Assembly (NCBI GenBank): GCA_019313735.1
Contig: JAFDAR010000060.1
Location: forward strand, 1 to 5,626
Length of the DNA stretch: 5,626 nt
Source: Deltaproteobacteria bacterium
Lineage (GTDB): Bacteria > Desulfobacterota > Syntrophia > Syntrophales > UBA2210
Reading direction: 5' to 3'
Numbering within the stretch: position 1 is the first letter of the stretch; every line of letters begins with the position of its first letter. Positions 3,681 to 5,626 of this stretch are shown in pieces. Under the pieces are notes generated by a model. The model made no database searches, had not been told where the DNA came from, and saw only the letters and a list, made by a program, of their open reading frames with translations. Both the position numbers and the translations under genes were made by a program.

Positions 3681-4538
3681 TTGAAGATAGCTATTGCCAG
3701 CGGAAAGGGTGGCACCGGTAAAACAACAATAGCAACAAACCTTGCTTTAGCTCTTGCCAACACGGGGAGAACTATTCAGATACTGGACTGTGATGTTGAA
3801 GAACCAAACTGTCATATCTTTCTGAAACCGGAGATTGAATCATCTTCCCCTGTTACGGTACCCATTCCAAAAGTCATCGAAGAAAAGTGTACGGGGTGTG
3901 GTATTTGTGCAGAGGTTTGTGAATACAACGCTATTGCCGTAATTAAAGGCAAAGTGTTGATATTCCCCGAGTTATGTCATAGTTGCGGCGCATGCAAGCT
4001 GTTCTGTCCTGAAGATGCATTCATAGAAGTACCCAGAGAGTTAGGCATTGTCGAAGAAGGAAAAACAAATGGAATCAGTTTTGTCCATGGATTGCTCAAT
4101 ATCGGAGAACTCATGTCCCCGGCTGTTATCAGAGGAGTCAAAGAAGCCGCCGGAAAACCGGAGGTATTGATTCTCGATTCACATCCGGGAACATCCTGCC
4201 CCGTTATTGAAGCCGTGAAAGATGCAGAATTTATTCTTTTGGTTACGGAGCCCACGCCTTTCGGGTTAAATGACTTGGAACTTGCCGTTGGGATGGTCAG
4301 AGAGTTGAAGATACCGTTTGCCGTGGCCATCAATCGTTCCGATGTGGGCAACGAAGACGTAAAGGAATACTGTAGTAGAGAAGGAATCGAAATTATCTTG
4401 GAAATACCGGATGATCGTAGAATAGCCGAAGCCTATTCGCGGGGGGAAATGGTCATTCAGGCGCTACCGGAATATCAAAAAACCTTTGAGGCCTGCTGGG
4501 AGAAGATAGCAGGAAAGGAGTCAAATCTACACTCTTGA
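3681..4538 (+). CDS. MinD-superfamily P-loop ATPase with inserted 2[4Fe-4S] ferredoxin domain (first copy)
   Basis: 285 residues from TTG 3681, chosen because it has AAAGGAG 7 bases upstream and gives the family N-terminus MKIAIASGKGGTGKTT. Deviant Walker A with signature lysine: GKGGTGKTT (8-16, K9 and K14). DCDVEEPN (36-43) follows. A ferredoxin domain is inserted at about 64-118: C70-C73-C76-C80 and C99-C102-C105-C109P. The ATPase resumes with VLILDSHPGTSCP (162-174), where relatives I recall usually have Pro or Ser in place of H168, then LLVTEPTPFGLNDL (186-199) and AINRSD (216-221). Such COG1149-type proteins are cytoplasmic ATPases coupling hydrolysis to Fe-S electron transfer or metal-cluster handling. 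In Desulfovibrio ORP clusters two of them occur in tandem, as here. A 69-base gap separates it from the second copy. Confidence 0.93.
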   Translation: MKIAIASGKGGTGKTTIATNLALALANTGRTIQILDCDVEEPNCHIFLKPEIESSSPVTVPIPKVIEEKCTGCGICAEVCEYNAIAVIKGKVLIFPELCHSCGACKLFCPEDAFIEVPRELGIVEEGKTNGISFVHGLLNIGELMSPAVIRGVKEAAGKPEVLILDSHPGTSCPVIEAVKDAEFILLVTEPTPFGLNDLELAVGMVRELKIPFAVAINRSDVGNEDVKEYCSREGIEIILEIPDDRRIAEAYSRGEMVIQALPEYQKTFEACWEKIAGKESNLHS

Positions 4539-4597
4539 CAGATCATACATACAACTCATCAAAGCGGGTCTAATTACTCCCAAAAGCATAGGGCCCT

Positions 4598-4602
4598 AGG
4601 AG
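4598..4602 (+). promoter_or_regulatory. Shine-Dalgarno that fixes the ATG 4608 start
   Basis: AGGAG lies 5 bases before ATG 4608. A GTG at 4602 is in frame two codons upstream but overlaps this site, so it cannot be the start served by it. Confidence 0.75.
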
Positions 4603-4607
4603 TGAAT

Positions 4608-5498
4608 ATGAAGGAAATTGTTGTAATAAGCGGAAAAGGCGGCACCGGGAAGACCAGCATTGTGGCTTCCTTTGCGGCCTTGGCAGGGAAAAAAGTCCTG
4701 GCAGATTGTGATGTGGATGCAGCCGATCTGCATCTTGTTCTCAATCCCAGGATAAAACACCAGGAAGATTTCAGTGGTAGCAGTAAAGCAAGGATATTGG
4801 AAGACAAGTGTATATCCTGTAACCGATGCATAGAAGCGTGCCGTTTCGATGCGATACATTACCCGGTTACTGGCAATGGGGAAACGGCGGATACACCTTC
4901 AATAAACCCCATATTCTGTGAAGGGTGCGGTGTGTGTGTTCGCGTATGCCCTGCTGAGGCAATATCCTTTGGACCGGCCGTGAATGGTGAGTGGTATACA
5001 TCGTCTACAAATTACGGACCTATGGTACATGCAAGACTTGGTATGGCCGAGGGAAATTCGGGAAAGCTGGTAACACAGATTCGTCAAAAAGCCCGCGATA
5101 TCGCAGTGAAGGATGATCTTGACTACATAATTGTTGACGGTTCACCGGGAATCGGGTGCCCCGTTATTGCATCTATAACGGGCGCTGATCTTGTACTGGT
5201 TGTAACAGAGCCTACTCTTTCAGGTCAGCACGACTTGTTGCGGGTAGCGGAACTAACCGCGCATTTTCGAATTCCCACGATTGTGTGTATCAATAAGTGG
5301 GATATAAACCCCGATATTACGGAACAGATTGAAGGGGAAGCAAAAGAACACGGCGTTAAGACAGCTGGAAGAATACGATACGATTCCGCCATTACAGAGG
5401 CTCAGATAATGAAGACCAACATTGTTGAATATACCGGCGGCGCTGTTTCCGGCGATATAAAGGCCGTCTGGCAGAATGTGCTCTACGCGCTTGGTTAG
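4608..5498 (+). CDS. MinD-superfamily P-loop ATPase with inserted 2[4Fe-4S] ferredoxin domain (second copy)
   Basis: 296 residues from ATG 4608; the in-frame GTG at 4602 is rejected because it overlaps the Shine-Dalgarno. Deviant Walker A GKGGTGKTS (9-17, K10 and K15), then DCDVDAADLHL (33-43). The inserted ferredoxin spans about 62-120: C68-C71-C74-C78 and C104-C107-C110-C114P, with an unusually long 25-residue link between the two Cys sets (18 in the first copy). The ATPase continues with YIIVDGSPGIGCP (173-185), VVTEPTLSGQHDL (198-210) and CINKWDINP (227-235), a typical MinD-like nucleotide-binding end. It is clearly paralogous to the first copy, but diverged. Members are usually found as a tandem pair and probably act together, perhaps as a heterodimer, with the NifX-fold proteins as clients. 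The exact reaction is not known. Confidence 0.93.
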   Translation: MKEIVVISGKGGTGKTSIVASFAALAGKKVLADCDVDAADLHLVLNPRIKHQEDFSGSSKARILEDKCISCNRCIEACRFDAIHYPVTGNGETADTPSINPIFCEGCGVCVRVCPAEAISFGPAVNGEWYTSSTNYGPMVHARLGMAEGNSGKLVTQIRQKARDIAVKDDLDYIIVDGSPGIGCPVIASITGADLVLVVTEPTLSGQHDLLRVAELTAHFRIPTIVCINKWDINPDITEQIEGEAKEHGVKTAGRIRYDSAITEAQIMKTNIVEYTGGAVSGDIKAVWQNVLYALG

Positions 5499-5504
5499 AA
5501 AGGA
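5499..5504 (+). promoter_or_regulatory. Shine-Dalgarno for the TTG start at 5513
   Basis: AAAGGA directly follows the TAG stop of the second ATPase gene and lies 8 bases before TTG 5513. It supports a non-ATG start for the gene cut by the right window edge. Confidence 0.7.
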
Positions 5505-5512
5505 ATTACAAC

Positions 5513-5626
5513 TTGAAGATATTTCTGGACTGCTTTCCCTGCTTTCTGAGGCAGGCGCTGGAGGCAAGCAGAATTTCAGGCGCCGACGAAGAGACTCAGA
5601 GAGATGTCTTGAACTGCGTGATGGAC
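5513..5626 (+). CDS. DUF89 family protein, 5' part (metal-dependent phosphatase-like)
   Basis: Only the first 38 residues are present; the frame stays open to the window end. The N-terminus reads MKIFLDCFPCFLRQALEASR (1-20) then ISGADEETQRDVL (21-33). The CxPCFLRQALEAAR pattern near the N-terminus (here C7, P9, C10) is the hallmark of the prokaryotic DUF89 family (COG1578, ARMT1-like). Characterised relatives are metal-dependent phosphatases proposed to repair damaged metabolites. The Cys pair is often seen in the prokaryotic branch and may bind metal. TTG 5513 is chosen because of the Shine-Dalgarno at 5499-5504 and because it gives the family start. It follows the second ATPase by 14 bases, so it is very probably in the same transcription unit. 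Product size and the catalytic region lie outside the window. Confidence 0.8.
   Translation, partial: MKIFLDCFPCFLRQALEASRISGADEETQRDVLNCVMD

Noticed and set aside
4535..4540. Perfect -35 hexamer TTGACA overlapping the end of the first ATPase gene
   Set aside because: No -10-like hexamer lies 15-19 bases downstream, so an internal promoter for the second ATPase is not supported.

Overview
The window looks like a chromosomal stretch from a strictly anaerobic bacterium, most likely a sulfate-reducing or syntrophic deltaproteobacterium (Desulfobacterota). The basis is gene content: a sigma-54 activator, several NifX/MTH1175-type cofactor-binding proteins, Gly-rich DUF5320 proteins, and two MinD-type ATPases carrying inserted 2[4Fe-4S] ferredoxin domains. 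This is family-level recognition from the sequence; no database search was possible. All genes are on the + strand.

Layout. (1) 2-754: 3' part of an NtrC-type sigma-54 activator gene (end of the AAA+ domain plus a Fis-type HTH). (2) 755-1075: a 321-bp regulatory intergenic region with a near-perfect 22-bp palindrome (892-913), a related half-site set 33 bp downstream (927-940), and a strong sigma-54 -24/-12 promoter (1027-1042). (3) 1076-2646: four short genes, namely a Cys-containing NifX-like protein, a Cys-free NifX/ORP-like protein and two DUF5320-like Gly-rich proteins, closed by a strong intrinsic terminator (2663-2719). (4) 2830-5626: a second group made of a three-part fusion (NifX domain, Gly/Met-rich repeat plus coiled coil, 2[4Fe-4S] ferredoxin), two MinD/ferredoxin ATPases, and the start of a DUF89 gene running off the window.

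How it may work together. The set resembles the 'orange protein' (ORP) clusters of Desulfovibrio, in which a NifX-fold protein carrying a Mo-Cu sulfide cluster is encoded with paired MinD/ferredoxin ATPases and controlled by sigma-54 and a cognate activator. By analogy, the activator at the left edge probably binds the palindromes and drives the first operon from the sigma-54 promoter. The NifX-fold proteins would hold or carry a metal-sulfide cluster, and the ATPase pair would supply electrons or drive assembly. The less familiar parts are the DUF5320 proteins, the three-part fusion and the adjoining DUF89 gene. 'Dinitrogenase cofactor' is a family name here and is no evidence of nitrogen fixation: no nif structural gene is present.
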